Assembly: GCA_004299495.1 (NCBI GenBank) | Contig: SCPY01000102.1 | Location: 1 to 5,618, forward strand | DNA from: a bacterium | GTDB taxonomy: Bacteria; Omnitrophota; Gorgyraeia; Gygaellales; UBA12090 | DNA: 5,618 bases | Reading direction: 5' to 3' | Shown here: positions 1-5,618 of the stretch, in pieces | Layout of the letters: every line of letters starts with the position of its first letter | How positions within the stretch are numbered: the first letter of the stretch is position 1 | Notes under the pieces: model-generated | Database searches by the model: none | The model's input: the letters and a program-made list of their open reading frames with translations, nothing else | What the model was told of the DNA's origin: nothing | Made by a program: the position numbers and the translations under genes

Positions 1-1
1 G

Positions 2-79
2 AATGATGCGATAAACGCACCGCCATCCAAGACAGCCTTGCGATTTGGCGATGTAATCGTAGGGCTTTTTTATGTGTAG
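2..79 (+). CDS. possible C-terminal tail of an upstream gene (partial)
   Basis: Frame 2 is open from the window edge to a TAG at 77-79 and encodes about 25 residues ending in RFGDVIVGLFYV. The other two forward frames stop within the first 12 bases, though frame 1 then reopens. If this is a real gene end, it lies 21 bases upstream of the M48 protease start and the two could be co-transcribed. I do not recognise the family from so short a tail. An open stretch of this length can also arise by chance, so this is a weak call. Confidence 0.3.
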   Translation, partial: NDAINAPPSKTALRFGDVIVGLFYV

Positions 80-100
80 TACATAGAGAGGAGCTCACAA

Positions 101-2113
101 ATGAAATGCCCAAACTGCAAGGATGAAGGCCTGATACCAGCCATGACTCGTCAGGGAGTGGTGGTTGATTTTTGTTCTCAATGCGAAGGTATTTGGTTAG
201 ATAAAAATGAAATCTACCATTTTACAAAAATTCCTTCGTATTTAAAGGCAAAGATAGAGGAGGCCATCAGGCTTAAACAGGCGTCAGCGAAGATTTCTCC
301 TGCGGTTGGCGCTCCGATGGCCCGGTTATCAATATTAGACGGGGAAATAGATATTGATTATTGCCCTGAATCGGGAGGCATTTGGCTGGATAAGGATGAA
401 ATAAATAAACTACCTGTAATAAAAAGTAAGATTCAAATAGACAAAGGCACATCTGAAGGAAAAGAAGCGGGGGCCCCTAAAATATTGCTTCCTTTGCCTA
501 ATCTTGCCTTGCGCTCCGGTATGGTGCTGCTTGGAATGTATGCCCTGCTTACGTTATTCCTAATCGTTTTGGTTGAATTAACAAAGATACCCGCATCCTT
601 TGCTTTAATAATCGGCATAGCAGTTGCAGCTATCCATTTTTTACTCGGGCCATTCTTAATGGATCTTTCATTGAGGTTTTTATATAAAATGAGATGGGCA
701 GGCCCGGGAGATTTACCGGCCAATTTAAGTAATTTTATTAATAAAGTATGCGATGATAAAAAAATAAAATTCCCCCGCATGGGCATTATTTCAGACGGTT
801 CGCCTAATGCTTTTACTTACGGCCATCATCCCGATAACGCGAGAATAGTAGTAACTCAAGGGCTATTAGACCTTTTAAGCGAGGAAGAATCAGAGGCGGT
901 CATAGCCCATGAGATTGGCCATGTCATGCATTGGGATATGTTGATTATGACATTGGCTCAGCTGGCCCCCCTTATTCTATATTATATTTATAAAACTTTA
1001 ATCAGAAGCAGGGCCAGGGGTAAATCAGCACCTGTTATTTTATTGACGGCTATTTCAGCTTACCTGTTATACGCTATAAGCGAATTTATAGTTTTGTGGT
1101 TTTCCAGGATAAGGGAGTTTTTCGCGGATAGATTTTCGGGCGAGGTGACGGGCAGCCCCAATAGCTTGGCTTCTGCTTTAGTAAAGATCGGATATGGGCT
1201 ATCCGGAGACGATACGGGAAAAATCGAAATAAAACAGAAAGACAGGCGGGATACTTTAAGCGCGGCAGGGCCGCTGGGCATTTTCGATTCAAAAACAGCA
1301 AAAATACTGGCGGTTAGCGGATATGCGGGCCCGGTAAAGATGGGAGGGGCAATAGACAAAGAAAAACTAAAAGACGCGGCAAGGTGGGATCTCTGGAATC
1401 CCTGGGCCGCGTATTATGAATTGCAATCGACGCACCCGCTGATTGCTGAAAGGCTAAAATTCTTAAGTAATCAGTCGTCCGCGCTGGGGAAGGAGCCTTA
1501 TATAGAGTTTAATGAAAGAAAGCCTGAATCCTACTGGAATGAATTCCTGGTAGATTTGTTTATTAAGGCCCTGCCTTTTATCGCGGTTGTTTGGGGTATC
1601 GCGTTATTCGCGGTGAGGCTGGATGTTTACTTTTTATGGTGTGGTTTATTGGCCTTTGGGTCTGCTTATTTAATGCAGACTTTTTTCAGTTATCCTAATA
1701 GTGATTTCGCGCAGATGACCGTAAAAAGCCTTTTGAAAAAGGTGAAGGTTTCCGCGGTCAGACCGGTACCTTGCTCAATAAAAGGTAAAATTATCGGCAG
1801 GGGTATTCCGGGGCTTATTTTTTCAGAAGATTTTGTTATGCAGGATGAAACGGGAATTATTTTCCTGGATTACCGGCAGCCGCTGGGGATATTTAACTTT
1901 CTCTTCGGCCTGCTAAAAGCGGCTAGATATATAAACCAGGATGTTGAGATTATTGGCTGGTATAGGCGCTCGCCCGTACCTTACATAGAAATCAAGAAAT
2001 TAAAAACCGGAGGCGAGGAATCCGCGTGTTTTGTGTATCATGTTAAATTAATCTTTTCCCTTGCCGTTATTATTCTGGGATTTATCAAGGTTGTGCCGGC
2101 ATTGTTGAGATAG
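101..2113 (+). CDS. membrane M48 (HtpX-like) zinc metalloprotease with N-terminal TFIIB-type zinc ribbons
   Basis: This is a 670-residue integral membrane metallopeptidase, probably acting on misfolded or membrane proteins like HtpX. Residues 3-38 form a TFIIB-type zinc ribbon (Cys3, Cys6, Cys25, Cys28, then GIWLDKNEI). Residues 66-104 are a second copy that keeps GIWLDKDEI but only one of the four cysteines (Cys88). Hydrophobic segments at about 140-158 and 166-187 precede the peptidase domain. That domain carries HEIGH at 270-274, the likely third zinc ligand Glu339 in REFFAD, and the family motif STHP at 443-446. More membrane segments lie near 283-300, 311-333 and about 490-530. Residues from about 560 to 635 are a soluble, beta-rich region (QDETG, LDYRQPL, GWYRRSPVPY) that resembles an OB-like module, and a final hydrophobic helix ends the protein. 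There is no signal peptide, so the ribbons should be cytoplasmic. The start is supported by AGGAG at 89-93, seven bases before the ATG. The M48 assignment is firm; the substrate is unknown. Confidence 0.93.
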   Translation: MKCPNCKDEGLIPAMTRQGVVVDFCSQCEGIWLDKNEIYHFTKIPSYLKAKIEEAIRLKQASAKISPAVGAPMARLSILDGEIDIDYCPESGGIWLDKDEINKLPVIKSKIQIDKGTSEGKEAGAPKILLPLPNLALRSGMVLLGMYALLTLFLIVLVELTKIPASFALIIGIAVAAIHFLLGPFLMDLSLRFLYKMRWAGPGDLPANLSNFINKVCDDKKIKFPRMGIISDGSPNAFTYGHHPDNARIVVTQGLLDLLSEEESEAVIAHEIGHVMHWDMLIMTLAQLAPLILYYIYKTLIRSRARGKSAPVILLTAISAYLLYAISEFIVLWFSRIREFFADRFSGEVTGSPNSLASALVKIGYGLSGDDTGKIEIKQKDRRDTLSAAGPLGIFDSKTAKILAVSGYAGPVKMGGAIDKEKLKDAARWDLWNPWAAYYELQSTHPLIAERLKFLSNQSSALGKEPYIEFNERKPESYWNEFLVDLFIKALPFIAVVWGIALFAVRLDVYFLWCGLLAFGSAYLMQTFFSYPNSDFAQMTVKSLLKKVKVSAVRPVPCSIKGKIIGRGIPGLIFSEDFVMQDETGIIFLDYRQPLGIFNFLFGLLKAARYINQDVEIIGWYRRSPVPYIEIKKLKTGGEESACFVYHVKLIFSLAVIILGFIKVVPALLR

Positions 2114-2115
2114 AT

Positions 2116-2310
2116 ATGGGAAGGGATAGTCGCAGGCTCAATATAAAAAGAGGAACAAGGTTGTATATAGAGGAGAAGGGCGGAGAGCTTATCATTAAGG
2201 CGGTTACGCCGGATTATTTTGAAAGGATAGCCGGCGTTTTGCCGACAAAAGGAAAGCTGTCAAAGGCCCTGATTGAAGAGCGCAAGAAGGATAAAGAAAG
2301 CGAGAGCTAG
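2116..2310 (+). CDS. AbrB/MazE-type antitoxin-like protein, N-terminally shortened, orphan
   Basis: This 64-residue protein matches the second half of an AbrB/MazE/SpoVT-like swapped-hairpin domain: RRLNIKRGTRLYIEEKGG followed by ELIIKAV, at residues 6-30. The C-terminal tail is charged (GKLSKALIEERKKDKESES), as in antitoxins whose tail binds a PIN or MazF-type toxin. The usual opening strand and IPxxIR turn are missing. Residues 1-5 (MGRDS) occupy the place where that segment normally ends, and the same frame upstream does not supply it. The ATG lies two bases after the protease stop with no clear ribosome binding site, so expression would depend on coupling to the M48 gene. No toxin gene follows: the spacer to 2425 has no PIN- or MazF-like reading frame. 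It could be a decaying remnant or a diverged small DNA-binding protein. The family is clear from the core; whether it functions is doubtful. Confidence 0.6.
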   Translation: MGRDSRRLNIKRGTRLYIEEKGGELIIKAVTPDYFERIAGVLPTKGKLSKALIEERKKDKESES

Positions 2311-2389
2311 CTTGAGCAATTTTTTGTTACTGCCGTAGAAAGGCCCCAAGGCATAGCTTGCTCCCGATTATCTTGATATCAGAATTTTG

Positions 2390-2418
2390 TTGACAAATAA
2401 TCCATTTTCGGCGATAAT
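2390..2418 (+). promoter_or_regulatory. near-consensus sigma-70-type promoter of the ATPase gene
   Basis: A perfect -35 box TTGACA lies at 2390-2395 and a five-of-six -10 box GATAAT at 2413-2418, separated by exactly 17 bases. A start site about seven bases after the -10 box falls at 2425-2426, on or next to the ATG at 2426-2428. The message should therefore be leaderless or nearly so. The -10 box also overlaps an upstream in-frame ATG at 2417, which argues against that codon being the start. The promoter would separate the ATPase operon from the protease-antitoxin unit before it. Confidence 0.75.
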
Positions 2419-2425
2419 GGACGCT

Positions 2426-3604
2426 ATGAGATACATACCAAGGACGCTTGAGGAAAGAATCCGCCATGCGCTCAAACGCGGCAAAAGCGTGCTTTTGCTG
2501 GGGGCGCGCCAGACCGGCAAGACTACGTTAATCAGCCGCTTTGCGCACGACCTGGTGGTTTCTTTTGTACATCCTGATGTAAGGCAGCGGTATGAAAAAT
2601 CTCCGCATTTGCTTAAGGGAGAGGTGGAGGCTTTAGCGGTAAAAGAAGCCGGGAGAAGGCCGCTTGTTATTCTTGATGAGGTCCAGAAAGTCCCGCTTAT
2701 ACTGGACGTTGTTCAGGATTTAATAGACAAGGAAAGGGCTGATTTTATACTTACGGGTTCAAGCGCCCGTAAGCTTCGCCGGGGAGCTCAGGTAAATCTT
2801 CTTCCTGGGCGCGTGGCCGCATTCAGGCTGGATCCGTTTAGCCTGGGTGAGTTTCCCGCTAAAAATTTAGAGGAACGGCTTATGTACGGTTCATTGCCCG
2901 GCATCCTTTCGGTTGAGGAAGCGCAGGACAGGGAAACGGATTTAGAATCATATGTGACGGTTTATTTGGAAGAAGAAGTGAGGGCTGAGGCGGTTGTGAG
3001 GAATTTAGGGCATTTTGCCCGGTTCTTAGAGCTCGCCGCTTCCGAATCCGGAGGCATCGTAAATTTAAGAAAACTATCGCAGGAGATCGGTGTTTCCCAC
3101 ACGACTATCGGGGCTTACTATCAGATACTGGAGGATTGCCTTATTATTGAGCGCGTAGAGCCGCTGGTACGCAGTAAAACAAGAAAGAAGCTTACTAAAT
3201 CCGAGAAATATCTTTTTTTTGACCTGGGGGTCAGGCGCCTTGCGGCGCGGGAAGGGCCGAAGCCCTCCCGTGATGCGTTGGGTAGGATTTTTGAGCAGTT
3301 TATCGGCCTTGAGCTCTTGAGATTATCGCACGTAAGTGGCCATGGATTAAAAATAAGGTTCTGGCGCGACCCGGACGGACCGGAAGTTGATTGGGTTATA
3401 GACAGGGATGGAGTTTATACTCCCATAGAGGTTAAGTTGACCGACAATCCCGTTATTTCCGATACGCGGCATCTGGAGGTGTTCTTATCCGAGTATAAAT
3501 CCGCAAGGTTCGGGTTTCTTGTTTGCCAGGTTCCGCGTAAGGTTAAGTTAAGCGAAAGAGTTTTTGCTTTGCCCTGGCAGGCAATCGGAGAAATTGCGGC
3601 TTGA
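2426..3604 (+). CDS. AAA-type ATPase with C-terminal DUF4143 domain
   Basis: This 392-residue protein belongs to the large AAA_14/DUF4143 family of bacterial and archaeal ATPases, whose cellular role is poorly defined. The opening MRYIPRTLEERI is typical of the family. Walker A is GARQTGKT at 26-33. Walker B is LVILDEVQ at 80-87 (Asp84, Glu85). A sensor-like TGSSARKL follows at 110-117. A winged-helix-like stretch sits around 209-250 (LRKLSQEIGVSHTTIGAYY). The C-terminal part has a PD-(D/E)xK-like pattern: Glu296 in the preceding helix, GPEVDW at 318-323 and IEVK at 334-337. Nuclease activity in this family is not established. A longer reading from TTG at 2387 is possible, but it would begin within or beside the promoter and adds 13 residues unlike the family start. 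No Shine-Dalgarno sequence precedes the ATG at 2426, in line with a leaderless transcript. It is probably the first gene of the operon running to the window end. Confidence 0.9.
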   Translation: MRYIPRTLEERIRHALKRGKSVLLLGARQTGKTTLISRFAHDLVVSFVHPDVRQRYEKSPHLLKGEVEALAVKEAGRRPLVILDEVQKVPLILDVVQDLIDKERADFILTGSSARKLRRGAQVNLLPGRVAAFRLDPFSLGEFPAKNLEERLMYGSLPGILSVEEAQDRETDLESYVTVYLEEEVRAEAVVRNLGHFARFLELAASESGGIVNLRKLSQEIGVSHTTIGAYYQILEDCLIIERVEPLVRSKTRKKLTKSEKYLFFDLGVRRLAAREGPKPSRDALGRIFEQFIGLELLRLSHVSGHGLKIRFWRDPDGPEVDWVIDRDGVYTPIEVKLTDNPVISDTRHLEVFLSEYKSARFGFLVCQVPRKVKLSERVFALPWQAIGEIAA

Positions 3605-3636
3605 TGTTTTCTCTGCCGCATGCTATCTCAATATGA
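3604..3636 (+). CDS. 10-codon mini-ORF linking the ATPase and protease genes
   Basis: ATG at 3604-3606 overlaps the ATPase stop as TGATG. The frame encodes MFSLPHAISI and ends at TGA 3634-3636, which overlaps the protease ATG at 3633 as ATGA. GGAG at 3587-3590 is a possible but distant (13-base) ribosome binding site. The protease start has no ribosome binding site of its own. Passing ribosomes through this mini-ORF would deliver them to the protease start by termination and reinitiation. The geometry is seen directly; that it is translated is inference, and chance is possible for so short a frame. Confidence 0.35.
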   Translation: MFSLPHAISI

Positions 3637-4808
3637 AGAGAAAAAATAAAGTAAATAAAATACTCAGGCGGGTTAAGGTATCGGTTAAGAAAATAAAGAA
3701 GCTTAACCGCAAAAAGATTTCCTTCTGGCTTAATAAGAACTTAAGGGAGCATCCCTTTATCCTGGGTATCGCGGCTACCTTCTGGATCAGCCATATCATA
3801 AGCGCGTTTTTTGAGAGTAAGTGGCCGCTTGAGCTGTTAAAATCTCATTTTAAGCTCTTGGGGATAATTTCCGGAGCGTGGCTGGCGTTGGTTATCCTTT
3901 TTAATACCCTGAAAGACAAGCAAAAAATAAAATGGTATTTCAGGAAGAGGTTCGTCTTTCTGATGCTTTTCTTATTTTTCCCGGTCGGACTGACCCTGAT
4001 GTGGTTCGGCTCCGGATTTAAAAGGCCAACCAGAATAATATTCACATTGCTTTTCGCGGGCCTTTTTATCTTCACCAGCGTCCGCCATGAGAAAAAATAC
4101 CGCGCGATCCTGAATATGTCCCCGCTTGACAGGGTTATCCATACGGTCACCAGCGAGAAAAAGAAGGCGTTCCTGAAGAGCGCCGGCCAAAAGGCGCTAA
4201 AAGGATTCCGTTTTGCCGAGGTCTCTAAAAAAGAGAAAATTAAGCTCGCGGTCTCGGAAATATACTCGCGCTATTCCCCAAGTATAGTGTCCATAAAGAC
4301 AAAAGATAAGAATGGAAATGAAATAGGCCTGGGGAGCGGTTTTGTCGTTTCAAAAGACGGAATAATCGTTACCAATTCGCATGTAATCGGAGCGGCGCAC
4401 AGGTGCGAGGTAAAGGTGGGGGAAAAGGTTTTTCCGGACACTTTTCTTATTAATAACTTTCCGGATATTGATATGGCGGTTTTAAAAATTAACGCTGAGG
4501 GCCTTTATCCTTTGGCTATCGGAGATTCGGATGAGCTGGCAAGCGGACAGTTTATCGTGGCATTGGGCAATCCCTTGGGGCTTGAACAGTCGGTTTCAAG
4601 CGGGATAATCAGCGCCATACGTTCCGGCCGCGATATGAAGCTGATTCAGCTGACCGCGCCCATTTCCCCCGGCTCAAGCGGCGGGCCGGTGCTAAACGAA
4701 TACGGCGAAGTCGTCGGCATAGCCACCGTCGCCTCGTTTTTTATGGCGCAGAATGTAAACTTTGCCGTTCCGATTAATTACCTGAAAAAAATAATCCTAA
4801 AAGAATGA
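3633..4808 (+). CDS. membrane-anchored HtrA/DegP-like serine protease (S1C) without PDZ domain
   Basis: This is a 391-residue trypsin-like serine protease. The lysine/arginine-rich N-terminus (1-38) precedes four predicted membrane helices at about 42-60, 75-92, 107-126 and 133-149. The third and fourth form a hairpin with an FFPVGLTLMWFG motif. The catalytic domain spans about 205-391 with His250 in TNSHV, Asp280 in DIDMAVLK and Ser349 in GSSGGP. The 30-residue His-Asp spacing equals that of DegP. The protein ends directly after the protease fold (FAVPINYLKKI), so the PDZ domain usual in HtrA is absent. Positive charges flank helices 2-3 and follow helix 4, which suggests that both ends, including the protease domain, are cytoplasmic. 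I chose the ATG at 3633 because the residues encoded from TTG 3564 overlap the ATPase gene and look non-native. The ATG lacks a Shine-Dalgarno sequence; coupling to upstream translation is likely. The stop overlaps the next start. Confidence 0.9.
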   Translation: MKRKNKVNKILRRVKVSVKKIKKLNRKKISFWLNKNLREHPFILGIAATFWISHIISAFFESKWPLELLKSHFKLLGIISGAWLALVILFNTLKDKQKIKWYFRKRFVFLMLFLFFPVGLTLMWFGSGFKRPTRIIFTLLFAGLFIFTSVRHEKKYRAILNMSPLDRVIHTVTSEKKKAFLKSAGQKALKGFRFAEVSKKEKIKLAVSEIYSRYSPSIVSIKTKDKNGNEIGLGSGFVVSKDGIIVTNSHVIGAAHRCEVKVGEKVFPDTFLINNFPDIDMAVLKINAEGLYPLAIGDSDELASGQFIVALGNPLGLEQSVSSGIISAIRSGRDMKLIQLTAPISPGSSGGPVLNEYGEVVGIATVASFFMAQNVNFAVPINYLKKIILKE

Positions 4809-5404
4809 ACGATACCTTACAATCAATACAAAACCGGCGCAGCGTCAGGATGTTTACGGACAAGCCGGTCAGCGAAGAAGACCTTCAAACCATTCTGCAG
4901 GCGGCCAACCAGGCGCCTTCAGCGCATAATCAGCAGTCCTGGCGCTTTGTGGTTTTAAGAGACAAGAAAAAGAGCGAGCTGGCTAACCTGGTAAACGCCA
5001 AGGCAGAATCTTTTCCTAAGCCGTCTTGCGTGTTACTGCGCTTGGCATCGCGCAGTATCGTCTCCGCTCCGGTGGTAATCGCCGCGGCCAATAGCGGCGA
5101 GCTTATTTCAAGAGGCACAGAGTTGTTTAAGGTGGATAAGGGCATTGCACAGGATTTTTTCAGGATTATGGAGATTCAGAGCTCTGCCGCGGCGGTGGAG
5201 AATCTGCTTATCGCCGCTACTTCTTTGGGGCTGTCCGCGGTCTGGCTGGGGGTGTTGGTATTGATTAAGAAGGATGTTTTGGAATTTATCGGCGAGACTC
5301 CTGATGGTGAATTTATGGCGGTGATTCCCGTGGGCTATGCCGCCAAGATAGGCCAGTCGCCTCAGAAGCGTCCGTTAGAAATGATAGTCAAGTATCTTGA
5401 TTGA
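4805..5404 (+). CDS. nitroreductase family FMN-dependent oxidoreductase
   Basis: This 199-residue protein has the usual length of a single-domain nitroreductase, which binds FMN as a homodimer and uses NAD(P)H to reduce nitro groups, quinones, flavins or unsaturated bonds. The N-terminal RRSVRMF at 11-17 and the segment APSAHNQQSWRFVV at 37-50 are the typical FMN phosphate and ring contacts. The later part, with SSAAAVENLLIAATSLGL, a following WLG, and IPVGYAA near the end, is also standard. The ATG overlaps the protease stop as ATGA and has no good ribosome binding site of its own, so translational coupling is expected. The physiological substrate cannot be read from the sequence. It sits between the protease and an inositol monophosphatase family gene; no shared pathway is evident. 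Confidence 0.92.
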   Translation: MNDTLQSIQNRRSVRMFTDKPVSEEDLQTILQAANQAPSAHNQQSWRFVVLRDKKKSELANLVNAKAESFPKPSCVLLRLASRSIVSAPVVIAAANSGELISRGTELFKVDKGIAQDFFRIMEIQSSAAAVENLLIAATSLGLSAVWLGVLVLIKKDVLEFIGETPDGEFMAVIPVGYAAKIGQSPQKRPLEMIVKYLD

Positions 5405-5416
5405 GAGCGCCTGAGG

Positions 5417-5618
5417 ATGAACTACTTAGATCTCGCGGTTAAGGCGGCAAAAGAGGCCGGAAGGATCCATAAGAAGTATTTCCGGGGCAATTATAAGCTC
5501 AAAACAAAATCCGCCTCCTTTGATTTGGTCACCTGCGCGGACACGGAAGCGGAAAAAGCGGTTGTCTCTTTGATCAGGAAACATTTCCCGGGGCACAACT
5601 TTCTTGCCGAAGAGAATA
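5417..5618 (+). CDS. inositol monophosphatase family protein (5' part only)
   Basis: The first 67 codons of a gene continue past the window edge. The translation begins MNYLDLAVKAAKEAGRI and contains FDLVTCADTEAEKAV at about residues 35-49, followed by IRKHFPGHNFLAEEN. This is the N-terminal half-motif set of the inositol monophosphatase/SuhB family. The Glu-Glu near residue 65-66 corresponds to the magnesium-binding glutamates, and the lysine-serine pair before DLVT is also typical. The later WDxxDGT and metal-binding motifs lie beyond the edge. These enzymes hydrolyse inositol phosphate or related sugar phosphates; some act on fructose-1,6-bisphosphate or 3'-phosphoadenosine 5'-phosphate, and the substrate cannot be told here. 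The start lies 12 bases after the nitroreductase stop, with GAGAG at 5403-5407 as a likely ribosome binding site, so it belongs to the same operon. Confidence 0.85.
   Translation, partial: MNYLDLAVKAAKEAGRIHKKYFRGNYKLKTKSASFDLVTCADTEAEKAVVSLIRKHFPGHNFLAEEN

Noticed and set aside
1..26. Possible reverse-strand gene start at 26 running off the left edge (MAVRLSHH)
   Set aside because: Only eight codons are visible and there is no convincing ribosome binding site, so it cannot be supported.
38..75. T-run at 66-71 as a terminator, or TTGGCG with TTTTAT as a promoter before the M48 gene
   Set aside because: The stem before the T-run is only four base pairs (CGAT-GTA-ATCG), and both promoter boxes are poor matches. 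Neither is supportable.
433..1359. Reverse-strand open frames inside the M48 gene, and similar ones at 3415-4190 and 4930-5145
   Set aside because: They lie wholly or almost wholly opposite genes with clear domain motifs and show no recognisable protein features of their own.
2084..2110. Resemblance of the M48 C-terminus (IKVVPALLR) to the missing AbrB start (VVIPAELR-like)
   Set aside because: It would require a 20-base insertion with a frame change and lacks the isoleucine before proline. The segment is a normal end to a hydrophobic helix, so the similarity is probably chance.
2296..2326. Possible terminator after the antitoxin-like gene: AGCTAGCT palindrome followed by six T
   Set aside because: The palindrome has no room for a loop, and the best alternative stems are only 3-4 base pairs, so this is not a convincing intrinsic terminator.
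2311..2389. Remnant of a PIN or other toxin gene after the antitoxin-like gene
   Set aside because: I read all three forward frames of the spacer. None shows the LDTNV-type start or other toxin motifs, and all contain stops.
2387..2425. TTG start giving a 405-residue ATPase
   Set aside because: The added 13 residues do not resemble the family start, and the codon lies three bases before the -35 box, so it would not be on the predicted transcript.
3564..3632. TTG start adding 23 residues to the HtrA-like protease
   Set aside because: It overlaps the ATPase coding region by 41 bases, has no ribosome binding site, and adds a cysteine- and arginine-containing segment unlike the lysine-rich start that follows at 3633.

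Overview
The window is bacterial-type DNA with densely packed genes, all on the + strand, and moderate G+C. No rRNA, tRNA, CRISPR array, insertion sequence or replication origin is visible. The gene styles (a zinc-ribbon M48 protease, a DUF4143 ATPase, a membrane-anchored HtrA-like protease without PDZ) would fit an uncultured, environmental Gram-negative-like lineage such as Omnitrophota. That placement is a low-confidence impression from gene style, not a result.

Layout. Bases 1-100 hold what may be the last 25 codons of an upstream gene, then a good ribosome binding site. Bases 101-2113 encode a large membrane metalloprotease: TFIIB-type zinc ribbon, a second degenerate ribbon, an HtpX/M48 domain, and a C-terminal beta-rich plus membrane segment. 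Two bases later comes a 64-residue AbrB/MazE-type antitoxin-like protein that lacks the usual N-terminal strand and has no toxin partner. A spacer of about 115 bases follows. It ends in a near-consensus sigma-70-type promoter (TTGACA, 17 bases, GATAAT) placed so that the transcript should begin at or next to the ATG of the next gene at 2426, giving a leaderless mRNA.

That promoter probably drives a second operon. It contains a DUF4143 AAA-type ATPase (2426-3604), a 10-codon mini-ORF whose ends overlap both neighbours, a four-helix membrane-anchored trypsin-like protease (3633-4808), a nitroreductase (4805-5404, ATGA overlap), and the start of an inositol monophosphatase family gene cut off by the window edge.

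How the genes work together. The window holds two unrelated membrane-anchored proteases, one per transcription unit. For both, the visible topology suggests that the catalytic domain faces the cytoplasm, so membrane or cytosolic protein quality control is a plausible shared theme. The nitroreductase and the inositol monophosphatase homologue look like housekeeping or metabolic genes carried on the same transcript. I see no complete new defence or mobile system. The most notable points are the leaderless promoter, the mini-ORF coupling, the decayed zinc ribbon, the orphan truncated antitoxin and the predicted inward-facing HtrA-like domain.
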